The notes beneath the pieces were generated by a model that did not search any database, was not told the origin of the DNA, and worked only from the letters and a program-made list of their open reading frames with translations. From JAADDV01 sp964582875 (GTDB lineage: Bacteria; Aquificota; Aquificia; Aquificales; Hydrogenothermaceae): 5,843 nucleotides of DNA. A program made the translations under genes and the position numbers. The stretch is taken from positions 1-5,843 of the forward strand of contig CAZOTZ010000086.1 in NCBI GenBank assembly GCA_964582875.1, given 5' to 3'. Positions 1-5,798 of the stretch are shown piece after piece; the stretch's first letter is position 1, and each line of letters opens with the position of its first letter.

Positions 1-527
1 TCTATATCATCAAAACCATCAAAATCAAAACCTGTATCAAAGTCAGCGTCTGTATAATCTGCAAATCCAACATCTGTATCATTTTCATCTAAAGCAAGAT
101 TATCAAGACTGCTGTCTATATCATCAAGTTTCTGGTCTATTTCTGAAACTTCCTGGGAAAGATTATCAAGTTTTTCTTCTAACTGGGAAAGTTCTTCTTC
201 TGAAATACCAGCTTTTTCTGCAACTTCATGGGCAGAAACATCATTATTAAACAGCATATTAAATAAACTCATACCTGCAAAGCTACCAAGTAGAGAACTT
301 AAAAATCCTGTTCCAAAACCGCCAAAACCTGAACCTGATGATGTTTGGGGCTGGGCTTGTGGTGTTTGTGGTTGAGGTGTAATTGTTCTGTCTGTTTTTT
401 CTCCTTTTTCAGCTAAAACCTTCATCTCAAGTTTTGTAACCCTTTTGTCTAACTCATCAACTTTTTTAACAACTTTATCAAGGACTATAGCCATTTTTTT
501 TAAAGTGTTTTCTATGTTTTCTGCCAT
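1..527 (-). CDS. Coiled-coil hypothetical protein, 3' end cut off by the window
   Basis: The reading frame starts at ATG 527-525 behind a strong AAGGAGG site and stays open for 175 codons to the window edge, so the C-terminus is missing. There is no signal peptide. Residues 5-37 are a regular coiled coil (core I5, L9, M12, L16, V19, V23, L26, V30, L33, V37). Residues 50-62 are a Pro/Gln-rich linker. Residues 65-93 are Gly/Phe-rich, then hydrophobic (GFLSSLLGSFAGMSLFNMLF). Residues 113-144 form a second coiled coil (L113, L116, L120, L123, V127, I130, L134, I137, L141, L144). The tail from about 147 is rich in Asp, Phe and Gly. The layout (helical N-terminus, P/Q linker, glycine-rich hydrophobic segment, acidic tail) recalls DUF2076 proteins, but this is an impression without alignment. 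Function is unknown. It is transcribed away from mreB, so any link to cell shape rests on position alone. Codon use matches the neighbours. The gene itself is near certain; the family is not. Confidence 0.88.
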   Translation of the reverse strand, partial: MAENIENTLKKMAIVLDKVVKKVDELDKRVTKLEMKVLAEKGEKTDRTITPQPQTPQAQPQTSSGSGFGGFGTGFLSSLLGSFAGMSLFNMLFNNDVSAHEVAEKAGISEEELSQLEEKLDNLSQEVSEIDQKLDDIDSSLDNLALDENDTDVGFADYTDADFDTGFDFDGFDDI

Positions 528-533
528 TTTAAT

Positions 534-540
534 CCTCCTT
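534..540 (-). promoter_or_regulatory. Ribosome binding site of the divergent coiled-coil gene
   Basis: The minus strand reads AAGGAGG, a near-perfect Shine-Dalgarno site, six bases before ATG 527-525. It fixes the start there rather than at Met12 (494-492), which has no such site in front of it. Confidence 0.85.
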
Positions 541-555
541 AAAGATTTTTTATAC

Positions 556-585
556 ACAATATCTTGAGAAAAATATTTTAATCAA
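556..585 (-). promoter_or_regulatory. Candidate sigma-70-type promoter for the divergent coiled-coil gene
   Basis: On the minus strand TTGATT (585-580) is followed after 18 bp by TATTGT (561-556), each matching four of six consensus positions. The -10 box ends about 15 nt before the ribosome binding site, giving a very short leader. The region is so AT-rich that partial matches are expected by chance, so this is a weak call. Confidence 0.35.
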
Positions 586-596
586 TAGTTTATAAT
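564..596 (+). promoter_or_regulatory. Candidate promoter of the mreB operon
   Basis: A perfect TATAAT lies at 591-596, about 40 bp before the mreB start. The best -35-like box, TTGAGA at 564-569, is 21 bp upstream, longer than the usual 16-18 bp. Either the -35 is weak and sits elsewhere (the correctly spaced hexamer at 568-573 is only GAAAAA) or the true promoter differs. Transcription would begin near 602-605. It overlaps the candidate promoter of the opposite gene, so the two directions may compete. No other plausible operon promoter was seen in the 109-bp gap. Confidence 0.45.
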
Positions 597-606
597 ATAT
601 TTTTTC

Positions 607-622
607 AATCATCTTTATGATT
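607..622 (+). other. Small hairpin in the mreB leader
   Basis: AATCAT (607-612), loop CTTT and ATGATT (617-622) form a perfect 6-bp stem. It would sit almost at the 5' end of the transcript if the TATAAT at 591-596 is used, and it ends four bases before the mreB Shine-Dalgarno. The stem has only two G-C-type pairs and would be weak at high temperature. The DNA inverted repeat could equally be a protein binding site, or chance in AT-rich sequence. Confidence 0.3.
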
Positions 623-626
623 TTAC

Positions 627-632
627 AGGAGG
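627..632 (+). promoter_or_regulatory. Ribosome binding site of mreB
   Basis: AGGAGG, a consensus Shine-Dalgarno, lies four bases before ATG 637-639. It supports this start over the internal Met13. It is the strongest site in the operon, consistent with MreB being the most abundant of these proteins. Confidence 0.85.
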
Positions 633-636
633 TACC

Positions 637-1686
637 ATGTTCAGAAACCAGCTGTTAGACCTTGCCTTTGGTATGTTTTCAAACGATATAGGAATAGACC
701 TTGGAACTGCTAACACCCTTGTTTTTGTTAAAGGAAAAGGTATTGTTCTTTCAGAACCTTCAATTGTCGCCCTGGATAAAACAACAGGAAAAGTTATAGC
801 AGTAGGTAAAGAAGCAAAGTCAATGATAGGAAAAACTCCAGAAAATATTAATATAGTAAGACCTTTAAAAGATGGAGTTATAGCAGATTTTGAAGTAACA
901 CAGGAGATGCTGAAGTATTTCATAAAGAAAGTACATGAAGATAACACTATAGCTTCCTTACTAAAACCAAGACCAAGAATTATCGTAGGTGTTCCTTCTG
1001 GAATAACAACAGTTGAAAGAAGAGCTGTTATAGATGCAGCAAAACAGGCAGGTGCAAGAGAGGTTTTTCTTATAGCTGAACCTATGGCTGCTGCTATAGG
1101 TGCTGACCTTCCAATTCAACAACCAGGTGGAAATATGATTGTTGATATAGGAGGTGGAACTTCAGAGATAGCTGTTATATCTTTATCAGGTCTTGTTCTG
1201 TCTACATCTATCAGAGTAGCTGGAGATGAGATGAATAACGCAATAATACAGCATTTAAAAAGGGCACACCACATTCTTATAGGAGAACAAACAGCTGAAA
1301 AAATAAAAATAAAACTTGGCTCTGCTTTTCCAACAGAAAAAGATAAAGAGGAGATGGAAATCAGAGGTAGGGACATGACAGGTATGCCAAGAAGTGCAAT
1401 TATCAACGGAGAGGAAATAAGAGAAGCCCTTGAAGAGGTAGTTTCCCATATAGTTAATACTGTCAGAACAGCCCTTGAAAAAACCCCCCCTGAACTTGCT
1501 GCAGACATTGTTGAAAGGGGAATTATTCTTGCAGGAGGAGGCTCTCTTCTACATGGCTTAGATATAAGACTTAGAGAAGAAACAGACCTTCCTGTTTACT
1601 ACTGTGAAGAACCTTTAACTGCTGTTGCTAAAGGAATAGGAAAATCTCTGGAGGATATAGAGTTGATAAGAAAAGTTTCTTTCTAA
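637..1686 (+). CDS. mreB: Rod shape-determining protein MreB (bacterial actin)
   Basis: MreB is an actin-fold ATPase that polymerises on the cytoplasmic membrane and guides lateral cell-wall synthesis by the Rod complex. The protein has 349 residues, normal for the family. An amphipathic N-terminus (MFRNQLLDLAFGMF) fits the membrane-binding helix of Gram-negative-type MreB. The nucleotide site is complete: phosphate-1 loop DIGIDLGTANTLVF (17-30), phosphate-2 loop DIGGGTSE (170-177) and adenosine motif GIILAGGGSLLHGLD (295-309). E148 of EPMAAAIGA corresponds by position to the proposed catalytic glutamate. The family signatures VGVPSGITTVERRAV (from 117), EKTPPEL (281-287) and EEPLTAVAKG near the C-terminus are all present. 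It is the first gene of the operon and the next gene follows after 21 nt. Nothing points to a degenerate paralogue such as Mbl-like drift, although a second MreB elsewhere cannot be excluded. Confidence 0.98.
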   Translation: MFRNQLLDLAFGMFSNDIGIDLGTANTLVFVKGKGIVLSEPSIVALDKTTGKVIAVGKEAKSMIGKTPENINIVRPLKDGVIADFEVTQEMLKYFIKKVHEDNTIASLLKPRPRIIVGVPSGITTVERRAVIDAAKQAGAREVFLIAEPMAAAIGADLPIQQPGGNMIVDIGGGTSEIAVISLSGLVLSTSIRVAGDEMNNAIIQHLKRAHHILIGEQTAEKIKIKLGSAFPTEKDKEEMEIRGRDMTGMPRSAIINGEEIREALEEVVSHIVNTVRTALEKTPPELAADIVERGIILAGGGSLLHGLDIRLREETDLPVYYCEEPLTAVAKGIGKSLEDIELIRKVSF

Positions 1687-1694
1687 AAAGAAAC
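1675..1694 (+). other. Intercistronic hairpin with the mreB stop codon in its loop
   Basis: GTTTCTTT (1675-1682), loop CTAA (1683-1686) and AAAGAAAC (1687-1694) make a perfect 8-bp inverted repeat. The TAA in the loop is the mreB stop. It is not followed by a T run, so it does not look like an intrinsic terminator. It precedes a weak ribosome binding site for mreC, so it could dampen or couple mreC translation, or protect upstream mRNA. The stem is mostly A-T, so its stability is doubtful. Confidence 0.4.
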
Positions 1695-1696
1695 CT

Positions 1697-1701
1697 GTGA
1701 G
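1697..1701 (+). promoter_or_regulatory. Weak ribosome binding site of mreC
   Basis: GTGAG lies six bases before ATG 1708-1710. It is the only Shine-Dalgarno-like sequence in the 21-nt gap and is clearly weaker than the AGGAGG of mreB. MreC is normally needed in far smaller amounts than MreB, which fits. Confidence 0.45.
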
Positions 1702-1707
1702 ATATAA

Positions 1708-2490
1708 ATGAAAAAAAGGTATATGTTCTTTATTTTCTTAGTGTTATTTCTGGTTCTTTTATTTTTTACACCAAAAGTGAAAAATATTTTCTACGATACC
1801 CTTTACCCTGTTTTATATCCCCTTTCTGTTGTTTCAGATGAATTTTCACAGTTTTTTTCCCTTTTAAAAGAGAAAAAGGCTCTAATAGAAGAAAACAACA
1901 GTTTGAAAAAAAATATTGAGCTTTTAAAAGCAGAAATTGTTTCACTTAAATTTTTAGAACTTGAAAATCAAAAACTTAGAACCCTTTTGAATTTTTCACA
2001 GAGTTTAAAAGATTACAGTTTTGTTTCTGCAAAAATAATAGGATACTCCCCTGATAACTGGTCAAAGGTTGTTTTTGTAAATGCAGGTAAAAAAACAGGT
2101 ATAAAAAAAGGTGATTTAGTTTTAGCAAATGGAAAGCTATTTGGAATGGTAATAAATGTAGGGAACTTATCTTCAAAAATTCTCCTTATAGGTGATAAAA
2201 ACTTTAAAATAACTGCAAGAACAAGAAAAACAAGGGAAACAGTTTTTTTTCAGGGATACGACCTGAAAAAAGGAATACTTACCCTTGTAAGTCCAGAGCA
2301 GGATATCCGGGTTGGAGATATTGTTGAGACAGAAAGTTCTGATGGTTCATATCCAGATGGAATACCAATAGGAGTAATATCCTCAGTAGAATATGTAGAA
2401 GGGGAATTCTTTAAAAGAGTTTTTGTCTCTATTAATCTAAAGCCATACTCTACAGAATACGTAGTAATAGTAAAAAGAAAAGAGAAATGA
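1708..2490 (+). CDS. mreC: Rod shape-determining protein MreC
   Basis: MreC is a bitopic inner-membrane protein whose periplasmic part binds PBP2 and switches on the RodA-PBP2 synthase; it also connects to MreD and MreB. The 260-residue protein is within the usual range, slightly short. A cytoplasmic MKKR is followed by one membrane helix at about 6-21 (FFIFLVLFLVLLFF). A coiled coil runs from roughly 48 to 95, with core residues such as L59, L66, I70, L73, I77 and L80. The rest (about 105-256) is the paired beta-barrel region. It contains the family motifs IIGYSPDNWSKVVFVNAG (110-127), GLFGMVI-type KLFGMVINVGNLSSKILLIGD (143-163, in two parts) and YPDGIPIGVISSV (215-227). The C-terminus is a short Lys-rich tail. 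The stop codon overlaps the mreD start (ATGA), implying translational coupling. A T8 run at 2243-2250 encodes Val-Phe-Phe and does not break the frame. Confidence 0.96.
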   Translation: MKKRYMFFIFLVLFLVLLFFTPKVKNIFYDTLYPVLYPLSVVSDEFSQFFSLLKEKKALIEENNSLKKNIELLKAEIVSLKFLELENQKLRTLLNFSQSLKDYSFVSAKIIGYSPDNWSKVVFVNAGKKTGIKKGDLVLANGKLFGMVINVGNLSSKILLIGDKNFKITARTRKTRETVFFQGYDLKKGILTLVSPEQDIRVGDIVETESSDGSYPDGIPIGVISSVEYVEGEFFKRVFVSINLKPYSTEYVVIVKRKEK

Positions 2491-2942
2491 AACTTTACAT
2501 ACTTGCGCTTTTAATACTTATATTTCAGACATCTGTCCTGATAAAATACATTACCGTTTCAAATTTTGCCCCAGATTTTCTGTCTATTCTGACAATACTT
2601 TATGTTTTACGGCATTCTACTTACAGCTCCCTAAAATTCGGAGGGTTTATAGGTTTTCTTCAGGATTTGTTTTCCCCTTCCTTTTCTGTTGCAAATCTTG
2701 TATCTAAGCTTTTAATGGTTATTTTCACAACTTCCGTTAAACGTGTTATATTTGTTTCAAATTTTGCTGTTCAGTTTTTGATAATTGCCCTTTTGTCTGC
2801 TGTTGATATTTTTTTAAAGGTTATATTTGTTTACTTTGAGACAGGGTTTTTTTATTTATCCCTGGAATTTTTTGCATATATTTTTTTAAATCTTATTGTT
2901 TTTGGGGTTTACTACATAATAAATGAACATAAAAAGGGTTAA
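2487..2942 (+). CDS. mreD: Rod shape-determining protein MreD
   Basis: MreD is a polytopic inner-membrane protein that works with MreC to regulate the Rod complex. The protein has 151 residues, close to the family norm of about 160, and is strongly hydrophobic, with about five membrane segments (roughly 4-22, 29-42, 70-90, 93-117 and 121-146). Typical MreD features are visible: FAPDFLSILTIL (27-38), where Pro-Asp precedes the second helix, and GGFIGFLQDLFS (52-63), the Gly-rich stretch with the conserved Asp60. The start overlaps the mreC stop by 4 nt and has only a poor purine-rich stretch (AAAGAGA) in front, so translation probably depends on ribosomes finishing mreC. MreD is poorly conserved across bacteria. 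The assignment rests on hydropathy, these motifs and its place between mreC and mrdA. Confidence 0.93.
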   Translation: MKLYILALLILIFQTSVLIKYITVSNFAPDFLSILTILYVLRHSTYSSLKFGGFIGFLQDLFSPSFSVANLVSKLLMVIFTTSVKRVIFVSNFAVQFLIIALLSAVDIFLKVIFVYFETGFFYLSLEFFAYIFLNLIVFGVYYIINEHKKG

Positions 2943-4716
2943 GATTTTTTCGTACTTACTGGTAGGGATATTTTTTGTTTTAATAGGGAGACTCGCATAC
3001 CTTCAAGTTATAAAAGGTGATTATTTTAGAGCTATATCAACAAAAAATCACTTAAGGTTTATGATAGAAATTCCCCCAAGGGGAAAAATTTACGATAGAA
3101 ATGGTATCCTCCTCGCTTATGATAAACCTGTCTACAATTTATATGTCTTCCCTTATGATGTGAAAAAAAACCTGAAAATCTTAAAAGAAAATCTAAAAAA
3201 ATACCTTGGAATAGATATATCTGAAAAGATAGAGCAAAAAATAAAGTATGGATATTCCCAGAGAGTAATAATATACAAAGGTCTGACAAAGGAACAGTTA
3301 GAAACTTTTTACAGTTATTCTTATCTATTCCCTAATGTTTATGTACAGGTTCAGCCAAAAAGGATTTACACTAAACACGCAAAATACCTTCCCCATCTCA
3401 TAGGATACGTAGGTTATCCAACAAAAAAAGATTTAAGGGAAAACCCTTCACTTCCCCCTGATATGCCTGTAGGTAAGCAAGGTGTTGAAAAAATTTACAA
3501 CGATTACCTGACAGGACAGTTTGGTATAAAAGCAGTAATGGTAGATGCCTTTGGAAAAATTAAAAAAGTCCTCTGGGAAGTTAAACCAAAAAGGGGAAGA
3601 GATATATACCTTACTGTTGATGTTAACATTCAGAAACTTGTTTATGAGGCTTTTAAAGCCTCAAAACAGAAATCAGGCTCAGTTATTATAATAAACCCAA
3701 ATACCTATGAAATACTTGCCCTTCTGAACTATCCTATATATGACATCCAAAAATTTGTGAAAGGGTTTACAAAAAAAGAGTGGGAAGAGATTGTAAAGAA
3801 TAAGTATAAGCCCCTTTTTAACAAAGCTTTAAAAGGACTTTATCCCCCTGGTTCTATTTTCAAAATAATAGTTGCTTCTGCTGCCCTACAGGAAGGAGTT
3901 ATAAAACCGGATACAAAAATAGAAAGTAAAGGTTTTATACAGATAGGTAGATGGAGATATAGAAACTGGGATTTATCAGGCTGTGGAAAGATAGACGTAA
4001 AAAGAGCTTTAGAGATGTCCTGTGATACATTTTTCTATCAGATAGGAATACAGCTTGGTTCAGAAAGGATATCAGAATACGCAAAACTGTTCGGTTTAGG
4101 AGAAAAACTCAACAAAAGGATTGAACTGAGAAAATCAAGAATACCCACCCCTGAGTGGAAGAAGAAATACATAGGAGAGTCATGGTACCTTGGAGACACA
4201 GTTAACTACAGTATTGGACAGGGATTTTTAGCAATAACACCCTTTGACAGTGTAAAGATATTAGCACCAGTAGTAAATGGAGGTTTTGTTTACAAACCCC
4301 ATCTCCTTAAAGCTTATTTTGACATGGATAAAAACAAATACATAGAAGTTAAACCAGAAATAATAAGAAAACTTCCTGTAAACGACAGGTTTTTAAAAGT
4401 CGTAAAAAAAGGACTTTATCTTGTTGTTTATGGAAGAAGAGCAACAGCAAAAGATATGAGAGACGCCCCTGTAAAAAACGGAGGTAAAACAGGTACAGCT
4501 CAGGTTTACAGACACGAAAGTCATAAAGTAAAAATAGATAAATGGGAACTTCAAAACCATGCATGGTACATATCTTTTGCCCCTTATAAAAAACCAAAAT
4601 ATGTCATATCTGTATTTGTTGAACACGGAATAGGAGGAAGCAAAACAGCTGTTCCTATAACAAAAGATATTATTACAAGACTTTATCAGGAAGGATACTT
4701 CAATGAGAATAAATAA
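2923..4716 (+). CDS. mrdA: Penicillin-binding protein 2, class B peptidoglycan transpeptidase
   Basis: PBP2 cross-links new peptidoglycan during elongation and is the partner of RodA. It has 597 residues, against about 630 in E. coli. One N-terminal anchor helix lies at about 8-29 and the rest is periplasmic. The pedestal region starts with PPRGKIYDRNG (51-61) and contains GKQGVEKIYNDYLTGQFG (184-201). TVDVNIQKLV (231-240) begins the transpeptidase domain. All three penicillin-fold motifs are intact: S311-I-F-K314 with the acylated Ser311 (YPPGSIFK), S366-C-D368 (the SxD form usual in PBP2, where FtsI has SxN) and K522-T-G524 (GGKTGTAQ). SxD, together with rodA next door, argues for PBP2 rather than FtsI. 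The only two cysteines, C354 and C367, flank the SxD region. The start lies 20 nt inside mreD without a visible Shine-Dalgarno, so reinitiation after mreD is likely. The gene overlaps rodA by 14 nt. The alternative symbol is pbpA. Confidence 0.97.
   Translation: MNIKRVKIFSYLLVGIFFVLIGRLAYLQVIKGDYFRAISTKNHLRFMIEIPPRGKIYDRNGILLAYDKPVYNLYVFPYDVKKNLKILKENLKKYLGIDISEKIEQKIKYGYSQRVIIYKGLTKEQLETFYSYSYLFPNVYVQVQPKRIYTKHAKYLPHLIGYVGYPTKKDLRENPSLPPDMPVGKQGVEKIYNDYLTGQFGIKAVMVDAFGKIKKVLWEVKPKRGRDIYLTVDVNIQKLVYEAFKASKQKSGSVIIINPNTYEILALLNYPIYDIQKFVKGFTKKEWEEIVKNKYKPLFNKALKGLYPPGSIFKIIVASAALQEGVIKPDTKIESKGFIQIGRWRYRNWDLSGCGKIDVKRALEMSCDTFFYQIGIQLGSERISEYAKLFGLGEKLNKRIELRKSRIPTPEWKKKYIGESWYLGDTVNYSIGQGFLAITPFDSVKILAPVVNGGFVYKPHLLKAYFDMDKNKYIEVKPEIIRKLPVNDRFLKVVKKGLYLVVYGRRATAKDMRDAPVKNGGKTGTAQVYRHESHKVKIDKWELQNHAWYISFAPYKKPKYVISVFVEHGIGGSKTAVPITKDIITRLYQEGYFNENK
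4688..4695 (+). promoter_or_regulatory. Ribosome binding site of rodA inside mrdA
   Basis: AGGAAGGA lies seven bases before ATG 4703-4705, within the last codons of mrdA (encoding Gln-Glu-Gly). It supports the overlapping rodA start and suggests that rodA can recruit ribosomes itself, unlike mrdA. Confidence 0.7.
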
Positions 4717-5797
4717 CATTTTTAAAGAAACTGATAGCCTTCTTGTATTTGCTGTTATTTTTGTTGTTCTCTGGGGAATAATCAATATATACAGTGCTGG
4801 TATAAATGAGTATAAATACCTATACATAAAACAGGCAGTATTTGCTGTAGTTGGTTTTTCTTTATCTTTTTTATTAATGAAATGGGATTACAGAAAACTT
4901 TTAAAAATATCTACTTTTCTTTATGTACCTGGAATTTTAGGTCTTATAGGAGTTTTACTTTTTGGAACAACAATATTAGGAGCCAAAAGATGGCTGAGTC
5001 TTGGTTTTGTGAATATACAACCATCTGAGCTTATGAAATTTGTTGTAATTCTTATGACAGCAAAAATATTAGGGGAAGTTCACGACAGATTAAGAATTAT
5101 AGATGTCCTTAAAGTCTTATTTGTGATGATTATTCCCTTCTCCCTTACCCTTGTACAACCAGACCTTGGAACATCATTGATGATAGCTCTCCCTGTATTA
5201 ATAGCCCTTTTTGTTGCCGGAATAAGTAGAAAAACAATCCTTATCTCCTTTTTAATTTTTCTCATATCCTCCCCTTTTATATGGAACAGCCTTAAAGATT
5301 ACCAAAAAAAGAGAATAATTGCATTTTTAAAACCTGAAGAAGACCCTTTTGGAAGTGCATATCACATACTACAGTCTGAAATAGCAATAGGTTCAGGAAA
5401 GATTTTTGGAAAAGGATTTTTACATGGAACCCAATCAAAATTATTTTTTCTCCCTGAACAGCACACAGACTTTATTTTTGCAACAATCGGTGAAGAGTGG
5501 GGATTTATAGTGTCTGCATTCTTAATCTTTGTATACCTGTTTATAGGTCTTAGAATGATAAGCTGGGGAAATAAAGTAGAAGACCTGTCAGGAAAGTACA
5601 TATGTTATATGGCAGGTGGACTTATAACAACTCAGGCTTTTATAAACATTGCAATGACTATGGGATTTGCCCCTGTTGTTGGTATAACACTTCCAATGAT
5701 AAGCTACGGAGGTACTTCACTGATAACATTTTTACTTATAGTTGGAACAGTTCTAAGTGTTATAAGAGTTCATAAACTTGAAAATGGGGAAGATTAA
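4703..5797 (+). CDS. rodA: SEDS peptidoglycan glycosyltransferase RodA
   Basis: RodA polymerises lipid II into glycan strands during elongation and forms a complex with PBP2. The 364-residue protein has about ten membrane segments, as expected for the SEDS family. Family signatures appear in order: GAKRWLSLGFVNIQPSELMK (93-112), VQPDLGTSLM (151-160), LPEQHTDFIFATIGEEWG (250-267) and PMISYGGTSL (331-340). Asp256 in HTDF corresponds to the catalytic aspartate of RodA (Asp255 in Thermus, Asp280 in Bacillus, as I recall). FtsW is the main alternative, since it shares these motifs. Direct overlap with the PBP2 gene and membership of the mre operon favour RodA. The start is set by AGGAAGGA at 4688-4695. 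No terminator follows: the next start codon is one base after the stop. Confidence 0.96.
   Translation: MRINNIFKETDSLLVFAVIFVVLWGIINIYSAGINEYKYLYIKQAVFAVVGFSLSFLLMKWDYRKLLKISTFLYVPGILGLIGVLLFGTTILGAKRWLSLGFVNIQPSELMKFVVILMTAKILGEVHDRLRIIDVLKVLFVMIIPFSLTLVQPDLGTSLMIALPVLIALFVAGISRKTILISFLIFLISSPFIWNSLKDYQKKRIIAFLKPEEDPFGSAYHILQSEIAIGSGKIFGKGFLHGTQSKLFFLPEQHTDFIFATIGEEWGFIVSAFLIFVYLFIGLRMISWGNKVEDLSGKYICYMAGGLITTQAFINIAMTMGFAPVVGITLPMISYGGTSLITFLLIVGTVLSVIRVHKLENGED
5786..5792 (+). promoter_or_regulatory. Ribosome binding site of the gene after rodA
   Basis: GGGGAAG, inside the last codons of rodA, lies six bases before ATG 5799-5801. It is a reasonable Shine-Dalgarno match and the main support for the short reading frame behind it. 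Confidence 0.55.
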
Positions 5798-5798
5798 T

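Noticed and set aside
1..33. CRISPR-like or tandem-repeat array at the left edge
   Set aside because: The ATCAAAA-type units are short, irregular and in frame, and are explained by the Asp/Phe-rich protein tail.
673..675. Alternative mreB start at Met13 (GMFSND), near where shorter MreB proteins begin
   Set aside because: No Shine-Dalgarno precedes it, while Met1 has AGGAGG, and residues 1-14 make a sensible membrane-binding helix.
615..947. 110-codon open frame on the minus strand
   Set aside because: It lies opposite the start of mreB, has no ribosome binding site or family features, and is explained by the coding bias of mreB.
1116..1508. 130-codon open frame on the minus strand, and a shorter one at 1255-1449
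   Set aside because: Both are fully antisense to conserved parts of MreB, with a low-complexity Ser/Ile-rich product typical of shadow frames.
1675..1710. Intrinsic terminator after mreB
   Set aside because: The inverted repeat there lacks a following T run and has few G-C pairs, and the operon clearly continues.
2243..2250. T8 run in mreC as a frameshift or slippage signal, and the matching A8 run near the start of the divergent gene (501-494)
   Set aside because: The frames continue intact through both, the runs encode ordinary residues, and such runs are common in AT-rich genomes. The shifted frame in mreC leads to no recognisable product.
4393..4827. 144-codon minus-strand frame across the mrdA-rodA junction, with a second at 4349-4597
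   Set aside because: Antisense to the PBP2 KTG region and the RodA start. No initiation signals, and the Tyr/Phe/Ser-rich product mirrors AT-rich coding on the other strand.
5080..5601. Two minus-strand frames (5080-5265 and 5362-5601), plus similar ones at 1976-2176 and 3059-3289
   Set aside because: All lie opposite well-conserved membrane or enzyme sequence and show no independent evidence of being genes.
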